Part shown: in pieces, positions 8,095 through 17,267 of the stretch
Layout of the letters: each line of letters starts with the position of its first letter
Numbering within the stretch: position 1 is the first letter of the stretch
Origin: Verrucomicrobiota bacterium
GTDB lineage: Bacteria; Verrucomicrobiota; Verrucomicrobiia; Limisphaerales; BJHT01
Direction: 5' to 3'
Length of the DNA: 40,507 nucleotides
Assembly: GCA_014193395.1 (NCBI GenBank)
Contig: BJHT01000024.1
Span: 1 to 40,507, forward strand
The notes under the pieces: generated by a model
What the model was told of the DNA's origin: nothing
Databases searched by the model: none
The model's input: the letters and a program-made list of their open reading frames with translations, nothing else
Translations under genes and position numbers: made by a program

Positions 8095-10755
8095 TCAGGA
8101 ATCGGCGGAACCAACCACCGCGTCCAGACACTGCCGCACGGTCAAGGCCAGCAACGCGGGCGGGAAGGGCTTCTGCAGAAAGTTCAGGCCGTGGACCAGC
8201 GGGAAATCCCGTCCCAGCAGATCCGGACTGTAGCCGCTGGTGTAGAGCACCTTCAGCGCGGGCTTGTCCCGCTTCAGCTTCTCGGCCAGTTCGCGCCCCG
8301 TCATGCCCTCCGGCATGACCATGTCCGTCAGCAGCAGGTCGATGGTCCGGTGATGCTGCGCCCAGACCGGCAGGGCCGCGGGGCCGGATCCGGCCTCGTG
8401 TACCTGATAGCCATTCTTGCGCAACACCAGGCAGACCAAGGCCCGCAACGTCGGCTCGTCCTCGACCACGAGTACGGTCTCGTGACCGCCCCGCACTTCG
8501 CTCCGGGACGACTGCCCCAACATTGGTCGTGCGGTCTGGACCTGGGCGGAACTCAGCTCGGCGGGCAAGAATACCCGGAAGGTCGTCCCCCGCCCGACCA
8601 AGCTCTCCACTTCGATCCAGCCGTGGTGTTGATTGACGATGCCATAAACGGTGGCAAGCCCGAGGCCGGTCCCTTTGCCGACCTCCTTGGTCGTGAAAAA
8701 CGGCTCGAAAATATGCGGCAGATGTTCCGCCGCGATGCCCTCGCCAGTGTCGGAAATGGTCAGGCGCACAAAGCATCCGGGCCGCGCCTCGGGATGAAAG
8801 GCCCGCTGCACTTCCGTCGTGGTGATGATCTCGGTGGCGAGCGCCAGGGTGCCGCCGTGCGGCATTGCATCGCGGGCATTGATCGCGAAATTCATGAGCG
8901 CCTGCTCCATCATGCCCGCGTCCGCCTCCACCAGCGCCGGCAGCGGCGAATAGCTGAAGTGCAGATGAACATCCTCGCCGATCACCCGGCGCAGCAACGT
9001 GGCCACGCGACTGATGACTTCGTTAAAATCCAGACGCTGCAACTGGATCACCTGCTTGCGGCTGAAGGTCAGCAACTGGCGCGTCAGATTGGCCGCCCGG
9101 TCGGCGGCCGACAGCACCTGGAGCAGGCTCTCGTGCGCCTCGCCGTTCAGATCGCCGCGGTTCAGGAGCAGGCTGACGTGCCCCTGGACGATGGTGAGCA
9201 GGTTGTTGAAATCGTGCGCCACGCCGCCGGCGAGCTGGCCCACGGCCTCCATCTTCTGGGCCTGCCGCAGTTGTCCCTCCAGACTCAGCCGCTCGGTGAT
9301 GTCACGCGCGTAACAGTGCACGACCTGATGGGGCAGGATCGGAAAGAACGACCACGCAATAGTGCGCGCCCCGTGCGTCACCTCGGTCCGCGTGTGCGAC
9401 CGTTCGGTGGCCAGGCATTCCTGGACCAGCCGCGCTGTGTCGGCGGGGAGCATGTCCGCCGGATGCCGCTGCCCGAGCGTCAGCGCCATTTCCTGCGCGG
9501 CGGCATTGCAATAGGTGAGGCGACCCTCGACCGAGAACTCGAACACCGGGTTGGGGTTGTGGCGCGCGAAGGCCGCCAGCTTCTGCATCTCCACCTCGGT
9601 GCGCTTGCGGTCGGTGATGTCCATCACCACGCCGGAAACGCGCTCGACCGGGCCGCTGTCGCCCGCGGCCGAGTTGCCCTTGAGATACATCCAGCGGGTC
9701 TCCCCGTCCGGCCAGCGCACGCGGTGCTCCACTTCAAACGAACTCTCAACCGCCCGCGCCGCGTTGAGGTTTTGCTCGACCCAGTCGCGGTCGGACGGAT
9801 GCACGCAGCCCAGATAGGCCGCGATGGTCGGTTGAAAACTGCCCGGCGGAAAACCAAACAACGCCTCGATGCCCTCGGACCAGCTCACCTTGTCGCCCGG
9901 CAGATTCCAGCTCCAGGTGGCCAGCCGCGCGGCGTTGAGCGCGATGTGCAATTGCAGCTCGCTCTCGTGCCGCGCCTCGTCGGCGCGTTTGCGCTCGGTC
10001 ACGTCGCGGATGAACAATTGCATGGCCTCGCGTCCGTTGTGCAGCAGCGGCGCCGCGGTCAGCTCCGCGTCCACCATCGTGCCGTCCAGCCGCACCATGC
10101 GCTCCTCCAACACCGGCAGCGTGGCGTTCTCCGCCGCAACCCGGGTCATATCCCAGAGCAAATGCTGGCGGCAGGCCGGATGGATGAATTCCAGCACCGA
10201 GCGGCCCACGATCTCCGCCGGCGTGAAGGCGCGGAACAGCCGCAATGCCGCGCGATTGACCAGCACCACCTCCTCGCCGCACAGCACCAGCATGGCGTCC
10301 GGCGACAGCTCGACCAGCTCCCGGTGGCGCTGCTCACTCGCCTGGAGCGCCGCCTCGGCGGCGCGTTTTTCGTCGCGCAATTGCTTGGCCGCCAGCGCGT
10401 GTCTCACCGCCTCGCCCATTCGTCCAAGCCGGTCCTTGAAGAGATAATCCGCGGCCCCCAGGCGGAGCGTCGCAATGGCCTGCTCCTCGTTGATGCCGCC
10501 GGAAACCACGATCACCGGGATGTCCAGACCGCGTTCCTGCAACAGTTGCAACGCCGCGAGGCCGCTGAATCGCGGCAGAGAGTAGTCGCACAAAATGATT
10601 TCGGGCGCCGCGTCCAACTGCGCGCAAAAAGCCTCCTGCGTCTCCACCCGTTCCCCGACCGGCGCGAAGCCCGCCTTGCGCAATTCGTGGTCGATCAGCC
10701 GGGCGTCACCAAGCTGATCTTCGACCAACAACACACGAAGCGGGGTCATCGTCAT
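8095..10755 (-). CDS. Soluble hybrid histidine kinase (REC-PAS-PAS-PAS-HisKA-HATPase-REC)
   Basis: The product is 886 aa with no membrane segment. Domains in order are: receiver 1-125 with phospho-acceptor Asp57 (ILCDYSLP); PAS about 143-255; PAS about 265-385 with a PAC-type [16 protein letters not shown] about 392-490; HisKA with His514 in [11 protein letters not shown]; HATPase with N-box [12 protein letters not shown]1 DTGEGI (669-674) and G2 [14 protein letters not shown]; receiver about 757-880 with Asp811 (LLTDMVMP). The N-terminal receiver implies input from another kinase, and the C-terminal one is typical of kinases ending in their own receiver. From the HisKA onward it is closely similar to the kinase at 17268-19664. 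No output regulator lies next to it. The ATG at 10753-10755 has only a weak ribosome binding site. Confidence 0.93.
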   Translation of the reverse strand: MTMTPLRVLLVEDQLGDARLIDHELRKAGFAPVGERVETQEAFCAQLDAAPEIILCDYSLPRFSGLAALQLLQERGLDIPVIVVSGGINEEQAIATLRLGAADYLFKDRLGRMGEAVRHALAAKQLRDEKRAAEAALQASEQRHRELVELSPDAMLVLCGEEVVLVNRAALRLFRAFTPAEIVGRSVLEFIHPACRQHLLWDMTRVAAENATLPVLEERMVRLDGTMVDAELTAAPLLHNGREAMQLFIRDVTERKRADEARHESELQLHIALNAARLATWSWNLPGDKVSWSEGIEALFGFPPGSFQPTIAAYLGCVHPSDRDWVEQNLNAARAVESSFEVEHRVRWPDGETRWMYLKGNSAAGDSGPVERVSGVVMDITDRKRTEVEMQKLAAFARHNPNPVFEFSVEGRLTYCNAAAQEMALTLGQRHPADMLPADTARLVQECLATERSHTRTEVTHGARTIAWSFFPILPHQVVHCYARDITERLSLEGQLRQAQKMEAVGQLAGGVAHDFNNLLTIVQGHVSLLLNRGDLNGEAHESLLQVLSAADRAANLTRQLLTFSRKQVIQLQRLDFNEVISRVATLLRRVIGEDVHLHFSYSPLPALVEADAGMMEQALMNFAINARDAMPHGGTLALATEIITTTEVQRAFHPEARPGCFVRLTISDTGEGIAAEHLPHIFEPFFTTKEVGKGTGLGLATVYGIVNQHHGWIEVESLVGRGTTFRVFLPAELSSAQVQTARPMLGQSSRSEVRGGHETVLVVEDEPTLRALVCLVLRKNGYQVHEAGSGPAALPVWAQHHRTIDLLLTDMVMPEGMTGRELAEKLKRDKPALKVLYTSGYSPDLLGRDFPLVHGLNFLQKPFPPALLALTVRQCLDAVVGSADS

Positions 10756-10812
10756 GAGAAATGCGTGTTGGATTCAAGCTTGGCCCGCTCCGGTGGGCAA
10801 CACCCATTCTGC

Positions 10813-11010
10813 AAAGCTCAAAGCTCAAAGTTCAAAGCTCGAGGAAAGCTGCAATGGCCATGCACCCAACCACCAATTGGTCCGTGCTTCGTCGCCCCGC
10901 CTGCTCACGCGGTGGTGTGTGGAGAAACCACGCAGCGCCCGGTCTGATTGTCCCCCGCGGCGTTCGAATTGGACCTTTGACCCTGGTGCTTCCGTTGAGC
11001 TTTGAGCTTT
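10813..11010. repeat. Long inverted repeat, family B (CAAAGCTCAAAG type), copy 1
   Basis: Arms AAAGCTCAAAGCTCAA (10813-10828) and its perfect complement (10995-11010) enclose about 166 nt. The sequence lies between mlaD and the hybrid kinase gene, both minus strand. An AGCTGGGAGCT followed by eight T (near 11012-11029) is intrinsic-terminator-like on the plus strand, but no plus-strand gene ends here. Related copies lie at 12311-12476, 19772-19832 and 36605-36794. Confidence 0.8.
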
Positions 11011-11035
11011 AAGCTGGGAGCTTTTTTTTCGTCGT

Positions 11036-12268
11036 TCACTTCTTCGGTGGCGTCGCCGTCGCCGGGGCCTTGTTCGTCTTGAACGCCGAACGCAGCAGCC
11101 AGTGCCGTTTGAGACCCTGCATCAAGTCGTTTGCGCTCACGATGGCGTGGCCGATTTCGGCGACCAACTGCGGATTGCCCTGCACCTGCGCGTTCAGGTT
11201 GCTGGTCAGGTTGGCGAGGTTGGTGAGGGAACTCCCCACGTTATCCAGCAGCGCGGTCAGGTTGGTGTCGGTGTGGCCGACGAACTGGTTGGCCGTGAGG
11301 AGCGTGAGATTCACGTTCGTGAGCGTGGTGCTCAGATTGGTCATCGTCGCGCCGGCGGTGACCACCGTGGCCGAGAGATTGGTCAAGGTAGCGCTGGCGT
11401 TGGTGAGCGTGGTGCGGGTCGTTCCGAGGGTTTGTTCCAACTGGCTGTTGAGATTGGTCGGGATGAGCCACTCCCCCAGCGAGCCGCGCGGTTCCTTGAG
11501 GTTGCCGGTGATGACGTGGAGGTTGGTGACGATCGGCTGCGCGGCGGCGATGAGCCGGTTCGCATTCGAACTGAGCGTGTTCACGTTCGAGCTGATGCTC
11601 TGCGCGTTGGCCATCACGGCGGCGATCTGATTGGTCAGGTTCAGAATGGTTGGAATGGCGGCCTTCACCTGCTTCATCACGTCGTCCATCTGCGAGGACA
11701 GGTCCGGCGGCTCGTCCGCCTCGAGATGATACTTCGCGCCGGCCACAATGTTGGTGTACGCCTTCTGGGTGGGAATCAAGATTCCCGTGAGTTTGCTGCC
11801 CGCCTCCTGGTAGGTCGGAAAAAGTTTGTTGGTGCTGCCGGAAGTGCCGCCCTTGGTGACCTCGAGAAAGCGCGCGCCCAGCAGGCCGGCGGACCGAATC
11901 TTCACCACCGAATCATCCCACACGTAGCCGATGTAGGGGGCATGCACGTAGAACTCGATGTACACATCGACCATGCGGCCCTTTTCATCGTACTCGTAAG
12001 GTTTGGCAGCCGTGATCTTCGTGATTTCACCGGCATCAAAACCCAGGAGCCGCACGGTGTCGCCCACCTTGAAGCCCGCCCCGCTGTGGAGATACACGAA
12101 ATACGGCGCTTTGGTCAGGAACCAGCCTTTCTTTTGCGCCGTGTGATGGAGGTAGTAAGCGAACCCGGCCAACAGCAACAGCGTGGCCACGCTCACGAAC
12201 AGGCCGACGATTCGTTCGACGCGGCTCAGCCGGGTGCGCAACTGCGGGGTGAGGTCTTGCAAGGGCAT
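11036..12268 (-). CDS. mlaD: MCE/MlaD-family lipid-transport substrate-binding protein
   Basis: The product is 410 aa. One N-terminal membrane anchor (about residues 20-41, IVGLFVSVATLLLLAGFAYYL) is followed by one MCE domain (about 47-130: YLHSGAGFKVGDTVRLLGFDAG and KIRSAGLLGARFLEVTKGG). The C-terminal half (about 190-385) is a long region rich in Thr, Asn, Leu and Ser with repeated LTN motifs (TLTNASATLTNLSATV), probably a helical bundle or needle-like extension. MCE proteins carry phospholipids between the inner and outer membranes and work with an MlaE permease and MlaF ATPase, which are the next two genes upstream. A family B repeat separates it from mlaF, so it may be read by read-through or from its own promoter. 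Confidence 0.92.
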   Translation of the reverse strand: MPLQDLTPQLRTRLSRVERIVGLFVSVATLLLLAGFAYYLHHTAQKKGWFLTKAPYFVYLHSGAGFKVGDTVRLLGFDAGEITKITAAKPYEYDEKGRMVDVYIEFYVHAPYIGYVWDDSVVKIRSAGLLGARFLEVTKGGTSGSTNKLFPTYQEAGSKLTGILIPTQKAYTNIVAGAKYHLEADEPPDLSSQMDDVMKQVKAAIPTILNLTNQIAAVMANAQSISSNVNTLSSNANRLIAAAQPIVTNLHVITGNLKEPRGSLGEWLIPTNLNSQLEQTLGTTRTTLTNASATLTNLSATVVTAGATMTNLSTTLTNVNLTLLTANQFVGHTDTNLTALLDNVGSSLTNLANLTSNLNAQVQGNPQLVAEIGHAIVSANDLMQGLKRHWLLRSAFKTNKAPATATPPKK

Positions 12269-12310
12269 AAAATGATTCTCCGCTGGGTTGAATGAAATGG
12301 TTTTTCGCGG

Positions 12311-12476
12311 CGATGTGCGAAGCGCAGAGCGCGAAGCTCAACACCTGAAGTGCAAAGTGAATTCCAAACCCCACGCTCCACCGCGACCGGTTGCCAACCG
12401 AACCGTGGAGCGCCCCCCGACTGGCGGCTTGAGGCTGGGAACTTGCCTTGAGCTTTGAGCCTCCAGCTCGCTGCAT
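12311..12476. repeat. Degenerate family B repeat with inner hairpin, copy 2
   Basis: The space between mlaF and mlaD holds diverged arms (GCGAAGCTCAACACC near 12331; CCTTGAGCTTTGAGCC near 12446) and an inner hairpin CGCTCCAC...GTGGAGCG around CGGTTGCCAACCG (near 12374-12412). It breaks what is otherwise a compact mlaE-mlaF-mlaD operon. Confidence 0.6.
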
Positions 12477-12530
12477 TTTCTCACCCACCGTTTCGCCTGC
12501 CACCGGGAAGTCTCCATAGATTTGTTTCCT

Positions 12531-13340
12531 TCAAGCCAGCAGCAGGTCGCGCACGAACGGATCGTCGCTCGCGACCACCTGCTCGCGGTCGCCCAACCCC
12601 TGCCAGGCGCGCTGATTCAGACAGCCAAACTGCCGTCCAAGTTTCAACCACGGCCGCAGGTCTTCCGTCGTGACCACCAGCGTCACGCGCCGGCCGCCCA
12701 CGTCCGGGTGCCCGACGGCGAGCCGGCCGAGCATCTCGATCCACCAGCGGGTTTCACGCGGGTCCATGCCGTGCAGGGGATTGTCGAGCAGCAGGATTTC
12801 CGGCCGCAACACCAAGGCGCGGGCCAGTGCGGTGCGTTGCCGGGCCTGCCGGGAAACCCGCCCCGGCAACGAGTCCGCCGCCGCCGCCAGCCCGATCCAT
12901 TTGAGCATCGCCGTCACGGTCTCGGCGGCCTCCGCCTCGGCGCGGTTGTGATGATAGCACAGCGGCAGGCCGATGTTTTGCGCGAGCGTCAGCTGATTGA
13001 ACAGCCTGCCGCCATGCTCGAAGACCACGCCCACCTTCAAGCGGTGCGCGAGCAGGTCGCTTTCGCCGAGCTTCGCCGTCTCCTGACCAAACATCATCTG
13101 CCGGCCCCGCTCCGGCGGCTGCAGGCCCGCCGCCGTGGCCAGCAGGTCGCTCTTGCCCGAGCCATGCAGCCCCGCCACCACCCAGAAATCCTCCGCCCTG
13201 ATCCGCCAGTTGACCCCTTCGACCGTGACCAGGTTCGGCACGCCCACGGAAAACACCGCCGCATCGATCAACTCGATCAACGGCGCATCCGCAGGCGCAT
13301 TCGGCGGCGCTGTGGGCGGGGCGGTGGGCGTCGTTTCCAT
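12531..13340 (-). CDS. mlaF: MlaF-like ABC ATP-binding protein with altered catalytic motifs
   Basis: The product is 269 aa, with a Pro/Ala-rich N-terminus (1-20). Walker A is intact (GLHGSGKS, 57-64). The other motifs are unusual: at the Q-loop position the sequence is VFEHGGRLF (Glu108 in place of Gln); the signature LSGGxRQR reads VSRQARQR (162-169); Walker B is ILLLDNPLHGMDP, with Asn187 in place of the catalytic Glu; and the H-loop reads VVTTEDL with no His. I checked these codons on the DNA (GACAATCCC for DNP). It lies 6 nt downstream of mlaE, so by position it is the ATPase of the MCE transporter. From sequence it should bind ATP but hydrolyse it poorly, unless this subfamily uses other residues. 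Confidence 0.88.
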   Translation of the reverse strand: METTPTAPPTAPPNAPADAPLIELIDAAVFSVGVPNLVTVEGVNWRIRAEDFWVVAGLHGSGKSDLLATAAGLQPPERGRQMMFGQETAKLGESDLLAHRLKVGVVFEHGGRLFNQLTLAQNIGLPLCYHHNRAEAEAAETVTAMLKWIGLAAAADSLPGRVSRQARQRTALARALVLRPEILLLDNPLHGMDPRETRWWIEMLGRLAVGHPDVGGRRVTLVVTTEDLRPWLKLGRQFGCLNQRAWQGLGDREQVVASDDPFVRDLLLA

Positions 13341-13346
13341 GGCGGC

Positions 13347-14207
13347 CTACATGAGGATGTAAATCACGATGAACACCGCATCGAGCAGCACGCACACCAC
13401 CAGCGAATGCATCACCGCCCGGATCGTCGCCGCCGACACGTCCTCGATCCGCATCCGCTGCGCCAAGCCCTGATAACAGCACACCACCGCGATCGTGCTC
13501 CCAAAACACATCGTCTTGACCGCCAGCAGCGCGAAGTCCTGCCAGCGCAGCGCCTGCGCCAGTTGCGCGAAGTAATCCCCCGGCTTCAGCGGCACGTCCT
13601 GCACAAACGCGAACACATACCCGCTGACGATTGCCACGATGATCAGGTAAACCGTCAGCGCAAAACTAGCCACCGCCAGCCCGAACACCCGCGGCACCAC
13701 CAGATAGTGAATCGGATCAATCCCCAGCGCCTCCAGCGCCTCTACCTCGCCCTGCGCCCGCGCCGTCCCCAGTTCGATCACGATCGCCGTGCCCACCCGC
13801 GCCAGCACCAGCAACGCCGCCACCATCGGCCCCAGCTCCCGCACCACCACCGTCACCATCACCATCCCCGTGTAATTCTGCGCCCCCACGCTCGTCAGCA
13901 GCGACACCGTCTGCCCGATGATCACCAGGCCCAGCGCGGCCCCCATGAACCCGACCACCGGCACCAACCGCACCCCGGCACGAAAAATCTGCTCGCGAAT
14001 GATCGGCCGCATCAGCCGCGGTGCCACCTGTGAATGCGTGAACACCACCCCCAGCGTGATCAACGCAAACGCCCCCAACCCCTGCACCGTCTCGAGCAAC
14101 CGCAGCAACAACCGGCCGACGAAATTCAGGTAGGTCCGGGGTATCGGGGTCTCCAGAAACATCTCCAGCCCCCGCATAAAATTTCCGCTGGTCGAAGTTT
14201 TTTCCAC
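13347..14207 (-). CDS. mlaE: MlaE-family ABC transporter permease
   Basis: The product is 286 aa, with about five to six membrane segments in its second two thirds. Family motifs are GFMGAALGLVIIGQTV, VVRELGPMVAALLVLARVGTAIVIELGTARAQGE (family form: RELGPVLtaLlvaGRvGsaiaAElGtMrvtEqidAL) and EALEALGIDPIHYLVVPRV. It is the inner-membrane permease of an MCE lipid transporter, with MlaF 6 nt downstream and MlaD further on. The GTG at 14205-14207 is the outermost start; an ATG eleven codons in (MRGLEMFLETP) is an equal candidate and neither has a strong ribosome binding site. It is divergent from the TonB-dependent receptor gene. Confidence 0.93.
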   Translation of the reverse strand: MEKTSTSGNFMRGLEMFLETPIPRTYLNFVGRLLLRLLETVQGLGAFALITLGVVFTHSQVAPRLMRPIIREQIFRAGVRLVPVVGFMGAALGLVIIGQTVSLLTSVGAQNYTGMVMVTVVVRELGPMVAALLVLARVGTAIVIELGTARAQGEVEALEALGIDPIHYLVVPRVFGLAVASFALTVYLIIVAIVSGYVFAFVQDVPLKPGDYFAQLAQALRWQDFALLAVKTMCFGSTIAVVCCYQGLAQRMRIEDVSAATIRAVMHSLVVCVLLDAVFIVIYILM

Positions 14208-14444
14208 ATCCGCACGCTACGGTTTTCCCGCCGCGCGGGTCAAAGCCGATTTTGCCAATCACCGCCCCGCACCGCCGCCCCAGCCCTGCAATCTGCGGTC
14301 GCCCTGAATCGGCGGGATTTCCCCGCGCATCTCCGCCCCGCCCGTTGTCGTCGTCCGCCCCGATCTGCGGCCCCCATCCTTCCCCGCGACGCCTGCGTGC
14401 TTTACCAACGCCGCCGTGTGTCGATACTTCGCCACATACAAACT
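14208..14444. other. Divergent promoter space between mlaE and the TonB receptor gene
   Basis: These 237 nt must carry promoters for both directions, but no consensus boxes or operator repeats were recognised. The sequence is C/G-rich and low in complexity (repeated CCGCCCC-like runs at 14262-14290 and 14330-14390). The plus-strand frame of the receptor stays open through part of it, but without a plausible start. Confidence 0.35.
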
Positions 14445-16475
14445 ATGTCTTCGCGCCCCCTACCGTGCCCATTCGCAGGCCGCGTCGGCCGGTTGCTGTT
14501 CGGGTGCTTGTTCGCGCACCTCGGGAACGGCGACCTGCCCGCAGCCGATCCGAGCCCTGCGCGGCCCGCAGTGAACTTGATGGAAATGAGCCTCGACGAA
14601 TTGCTCACCGTCAAGGTCCAGACCGTCACCAGCGCCGCCAAATACCCGCAGCCCACTGCGCTGGCCCCGGCGTCGGTCACGATCGTCACGGACCGCGACA
14701 TCCAGCTCAACGGCTACCGCAACCTCGCCGAGGTGCTCGGCAGCGTGCGCGGCTTCTACACGACCTACGACCGCAACTACCACTACCTCGGCATCCGCGG
14801 CTTCAACCGGCCGGGCGACTACAACTCGCGCGTGCTGCTGTTGATCGACGGCCACCGCGTCAACGACGTGGTGTTCGACGGCGCGCCCATCGGCAACGAC
14901 GGCTATCTGGACGTGGACCTGATCGACCGCATCGAAGTGGTGCGCGGCCCCGGCTCGGCGATCTATGGCAGCAGCGCGCTCTTCGGGGTGGTGAACGTCA
15001 TCACGCGGCGCGGCCGGGACTTGAACGGCGCGGAGGCGGCCTTCACCGCCGGGGCTTTGGACACGTATCAGGGGCGCTTTTCCTTCGGCCGACAGTTGAC
15101 GAACGGTGTCGAGTTTCTCCTGTCCGGCACGGTGCGCGAGACCGACGGTCAGCCGCGGTTGAACTTCCCCGGCGCGGGCACGGCGGTCGGACTCGATGGC
15201 GAGTCGGGCCGCAGTTTGTTCGGCAAGCTCGGCTTCGCGGGCTTGGAACTCAGCGGCGGTTTTGAAACGCGCACCAAGCAAATTTCCACCGCGTCGTACG
15301 GCACGGATTTCAACACGCCCGGCACCGCAACCCGCGACGACCGCGGATTCGCCGATTTGAAATATGCGCGCCGCTGGGAGGAACCCGGCGTCGATCTGCT
15401 GGCGCGCGTTTATTACGACTACGACCGTTACCGCGGCACCTACATCTACAGCGGCGTGCGCAACGTGGACCCCGCCCAAGGCCAGCGCTGGGGCGCGGAA
15501 GTGCAGGTGAGCAAGGAACTGTGGGAGCGCCACAAATTTTCCGCGGGGCTGGATTTCCGGCGCAGTTTTGAAATCAAGCAGGAGAATTACACCGAGACGC
15601 CGTTCGCGTCCCACCTCTCCGACGAGCGCCAGACCACGGTCGTCAGCCCCTACCTCACGAGCGAATGGGCGCTTCGCACCAACCTCCATTTTCACGCCGG
15701 CGCGCGGCTGGATTATTACGATCAGAACACGCACTCGGCCAACCCGCGCCTCGGCCTGGTCTGGCAGCCGGTCTCCGCCACCGTGCTCAAGGCGCTCTAC
15801 GGAACAGCCTTCCGCGCACCCAACGCCTACGAGCTGTACTACACCGACGGCTACGTGACGCAGAAGCCCGCCGTCAATCTCCGGCCCGAGACCGTGGACA
15901 CTTACGAACTGGTCTGGGAACAGGCCCTCGGCCGCCGCTGGCAGTTCAGCGCGTCGGGCTACTTCTACCGCATCGACGACGCGATCCAGCAGGATCCTGA
16001 CCCGGCTGATGTCCGGGGCCTGCTGGTCTATCGCAACACCGGCCGCAACACTGGCCGTGGTCTCGAAACCGAGCTGGCTTACAAGGCGGACAATGGCTTC
16101 CGCAGCCGTCTGAGTTACGCCCTTCAGGACACGGAAGACCGCGCCACCGGCACGACGCTGAGCAACTCACCCCGCCACCTCGCCCGCTGGCACAACACGA
16201 TGCCGCTGTATCTCGACAAAGTCTTCCTGAGCACCGAAGTCGCTTTCACCAGCCATGTGCAGACCACGCCGGCGACTGCGTCCCGTGTCGGCGAATACTG
16301 GCTGCTCAACAGCACGCTCTACACCCGCGAACTGGCGCGCGGCTGGTCGGCCAGCGTGAGTGTGTACAACCTGCTCGACCGCCGCTACGGGCATCCCGTC
16401 GGCGACGAAATCCGCTGGGGACAAATCCAGCAGGACGGCCGGAGCTTTCAGTTCAAACTCAGTCTCCGCTTCTAG
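14445..16475 (+). CDS. TonB-dependent outer-membrane receptor
   Basis: The product is 676 aa from the ATG at 14445. A signal sequence (about 1-35) is followed by SLDELLTVKVQTVTSAAK, a linker typical of receptors of this class. The plug domain (about 45-165) contains YLGIRGFNRPGDYNSRVLLL, IDGHRVNDVVFDGAP and IEVVRGPGSAIYGSSALFGV. The rest is beta-barrel strands ending in SFQFKLSLRF with the terminal Phe used by the Bam machinery. The substrate is unknown: nothing specific to siderophores, cobalamin or glycans is visible. It is followed by a YfiR-family gene and a membrane hybrid kinase, so it may feed a signalling chain instead of, or as well as, nutrient uptake. Confidence 0.93.
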   Translation: MSSRPLPCPFAGRVGRLLFGCLFAHLGNGDLPAADPSPARPAVNLMEMSLDELLTVKVQTVTSAAKYPQPTALAPASVTIVTDRDIQLNGYRNLAEVLGSVRGFYTTYDRNYHYLGIRGFNRPGDYNSRVLLLIDGHRVNDVVFDGAPIGNDGYLDVDLIDRIEVVRGPGSAIYGSSALFGVVNVITRRGRDLNGAEAAFTAGALDTYQGRFSFGRQLTNGVEFLLSGTVRETDGQPRLNFPGAGTAVGLDGESGRSLFGKLGFAGLELSGGFETRTKQISTASYGTDFNTPGTATRDDRGFADLKYARRWEEPGVDLLARVYYDYDRYRGTYIYSGVRNVDPAQGQRWGAEVQVSKELWERHKFSAGLDFRRSFEIKQENYTETPFASHLSDERQTTVVSPYLTSEWALRTNLHFHAGARLDYYDQNTHSANPRLGLVWQPVSATVLKALYGTAFRAPNAYELYYTDGYVTQKPAVNLRPETVDTYELVWEQALGRRWQFSASGYFYRIDDAIQQDPDPADVRGLLVYRNTGRNTGRGLETELAYKADNGFRSRLSYALQDTEDRATGTTLSNSPRHLARWHNTMPLYLDKVFLSTEVAFTSHVQTTPATASRVGEYWLLNSTLYTRELARGWSASVSVYNLLDRRYGHPVGDEIRWGQIQQDGRSFQFKLSLRF

Positions 16476-16722
16476 GAACCCCATGGAAAACCGGTTCCCA
16501 ACCGCGGTCCCGCCGCCAGCCCGGAGCGCCAGCTTCGAATTGGGGTGGCGACGGCTCGTCGCCACTAGCGGGATGGCGACATGCTGTCACCACCCCGGAA
16601 ACAGGGCGAGTGAACCGACCCGGGCCGAGCGCAGCGCCGCACTGGGCTGGAATGGCAGCGCCCCGGTGGGGCTAAACCGAAGTCGGCTTCCAGTCGGCGC
16701 ACCGCGTCCGACCAACGGCAGT
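16476..16722. other. Intergenic space with hairpin and repeat fragments; frame stays open into the YfiR gene
   Basis: A hairpin GTGGCGAC-GGCTC-GTCGCCAC lies at 16545-16565, and a fragment CCGGAGCGCCAGCTTC (near 16521) resembles one arm of the repeat at 28960-29121. A similar GGTGGCG...CGCCACC hairpin is at 38084-38106. The reading frame of the downstream gene is open throughout this space, and an ATG at 16484 has AGGA six nt upstream. The translated segment looks like repeat sequence and would bury the signal peptide, so I treat it as non-coding. Confidence 0.55.
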
Positions 16723-17265
16723 GTGCGATTTTCTTGCAGCGCGCTTCTCGTCTGCCTCCTCCTCCTCGCCGCGCCCCCCGTCCGCGCGCAAACCACCGCG
16801 CCCGAAAATCAGCTCAAAGCCGCGTTCCTCGCCAAGTTCACCCAATACCTCGAATGGCCCGCGACGGCGTTCACCAACGCCGACCAACCCATCATCATCG
16901 GCATCCTCGGCACGGACCCGTTCGGCCCCGAGTTCGATGAGCGCCTGCGCACGTTCAAGACCGACGGGCGCCGCGTGGAGGCCCGGCGGCTGCGCCGGGT
17001 CGAAGAAGCCGCCGGCTGCCAGATCGTGTACTTCAGCGCGTCGGAAAACGAGAACTTGAAATTCCACCTCGCCGCGCTCAGCAAGCAGCCGATCTTCACC
17101 GCGGGCGACCACGAAGATTTCCTCAATTTCGGCGGCGTCCTGCGCTTCTGGCGCCACGGCGACCAGATCGCCTTTCACATCAAGTCCGAGGCCCTGCGTG
17201 CGGCGCAGATCAAGGCCAATGCGCGCTTGCTGCAACTGAGCCGCGATCCGTCGAAACCCCGCTGA
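16723..17265 (+). CDS. YfiR-family (DUF4154) periplasmic protein
   Basis: The product is about 180 aa from the GTG at 16723. The signal peptide is VRFSCSALLVCLLLLAAPPV followed by RAQ, then the family core: ENQLKAAFLAKFTQYLEWP, PIIIGILGTDPFG, CQIVYFSASENEN, and FTAGDHEDFLNFGGVLRFWR with HGDQIAFHIKSEALRAAQIK. YfiR proteins are periplasmic; in Pseudomonas YfiR restrains the membrane diguanylate cyclase YfiN. Here the gene ends 2 nt before a membrane hybrid kinase, which is the likely partner. The start is uncertain: an ATG at 16484 is in frame with a fair ribosome binding site, but would put about 80 residues of repeat-like sequence before the signal peptide. Confidence 0.85.
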   Translation: MRFSCSALLVCLLLLAAPPVRAQTTAPENQLKAAFLAKFTQYLEWPATAFTNADQPIIIGILGTDPFGPEFDERLRTFKTDGRRVEARRLRRVEEAAGCQIVYFSASENENLKFHLAALSKQPIFTAGDHEDFLNFGGVLRFWRHGDQIAFHIKSEALRAAQIKANARLLQLSRDPSKPR

Positions 17266-17267
17266 CC

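Noticed and set aside
8191-10947. A 918-codon open frame on the plus strand opposite the hybrid kinase
   Set aside because: The antisense frame in high-GC DNA is open because of codon bias; the minus strand has all kinase motifs and the plus translation is His/Gln/Arg-rich without domains.
16484-16722. N-terminal extension of the YfiR-family protein from ATG 16484
   Set aside because: A fair ribosome binding site exists, but the residues look like translated repeat sequence and would place the signal peptide about 80 residues in.
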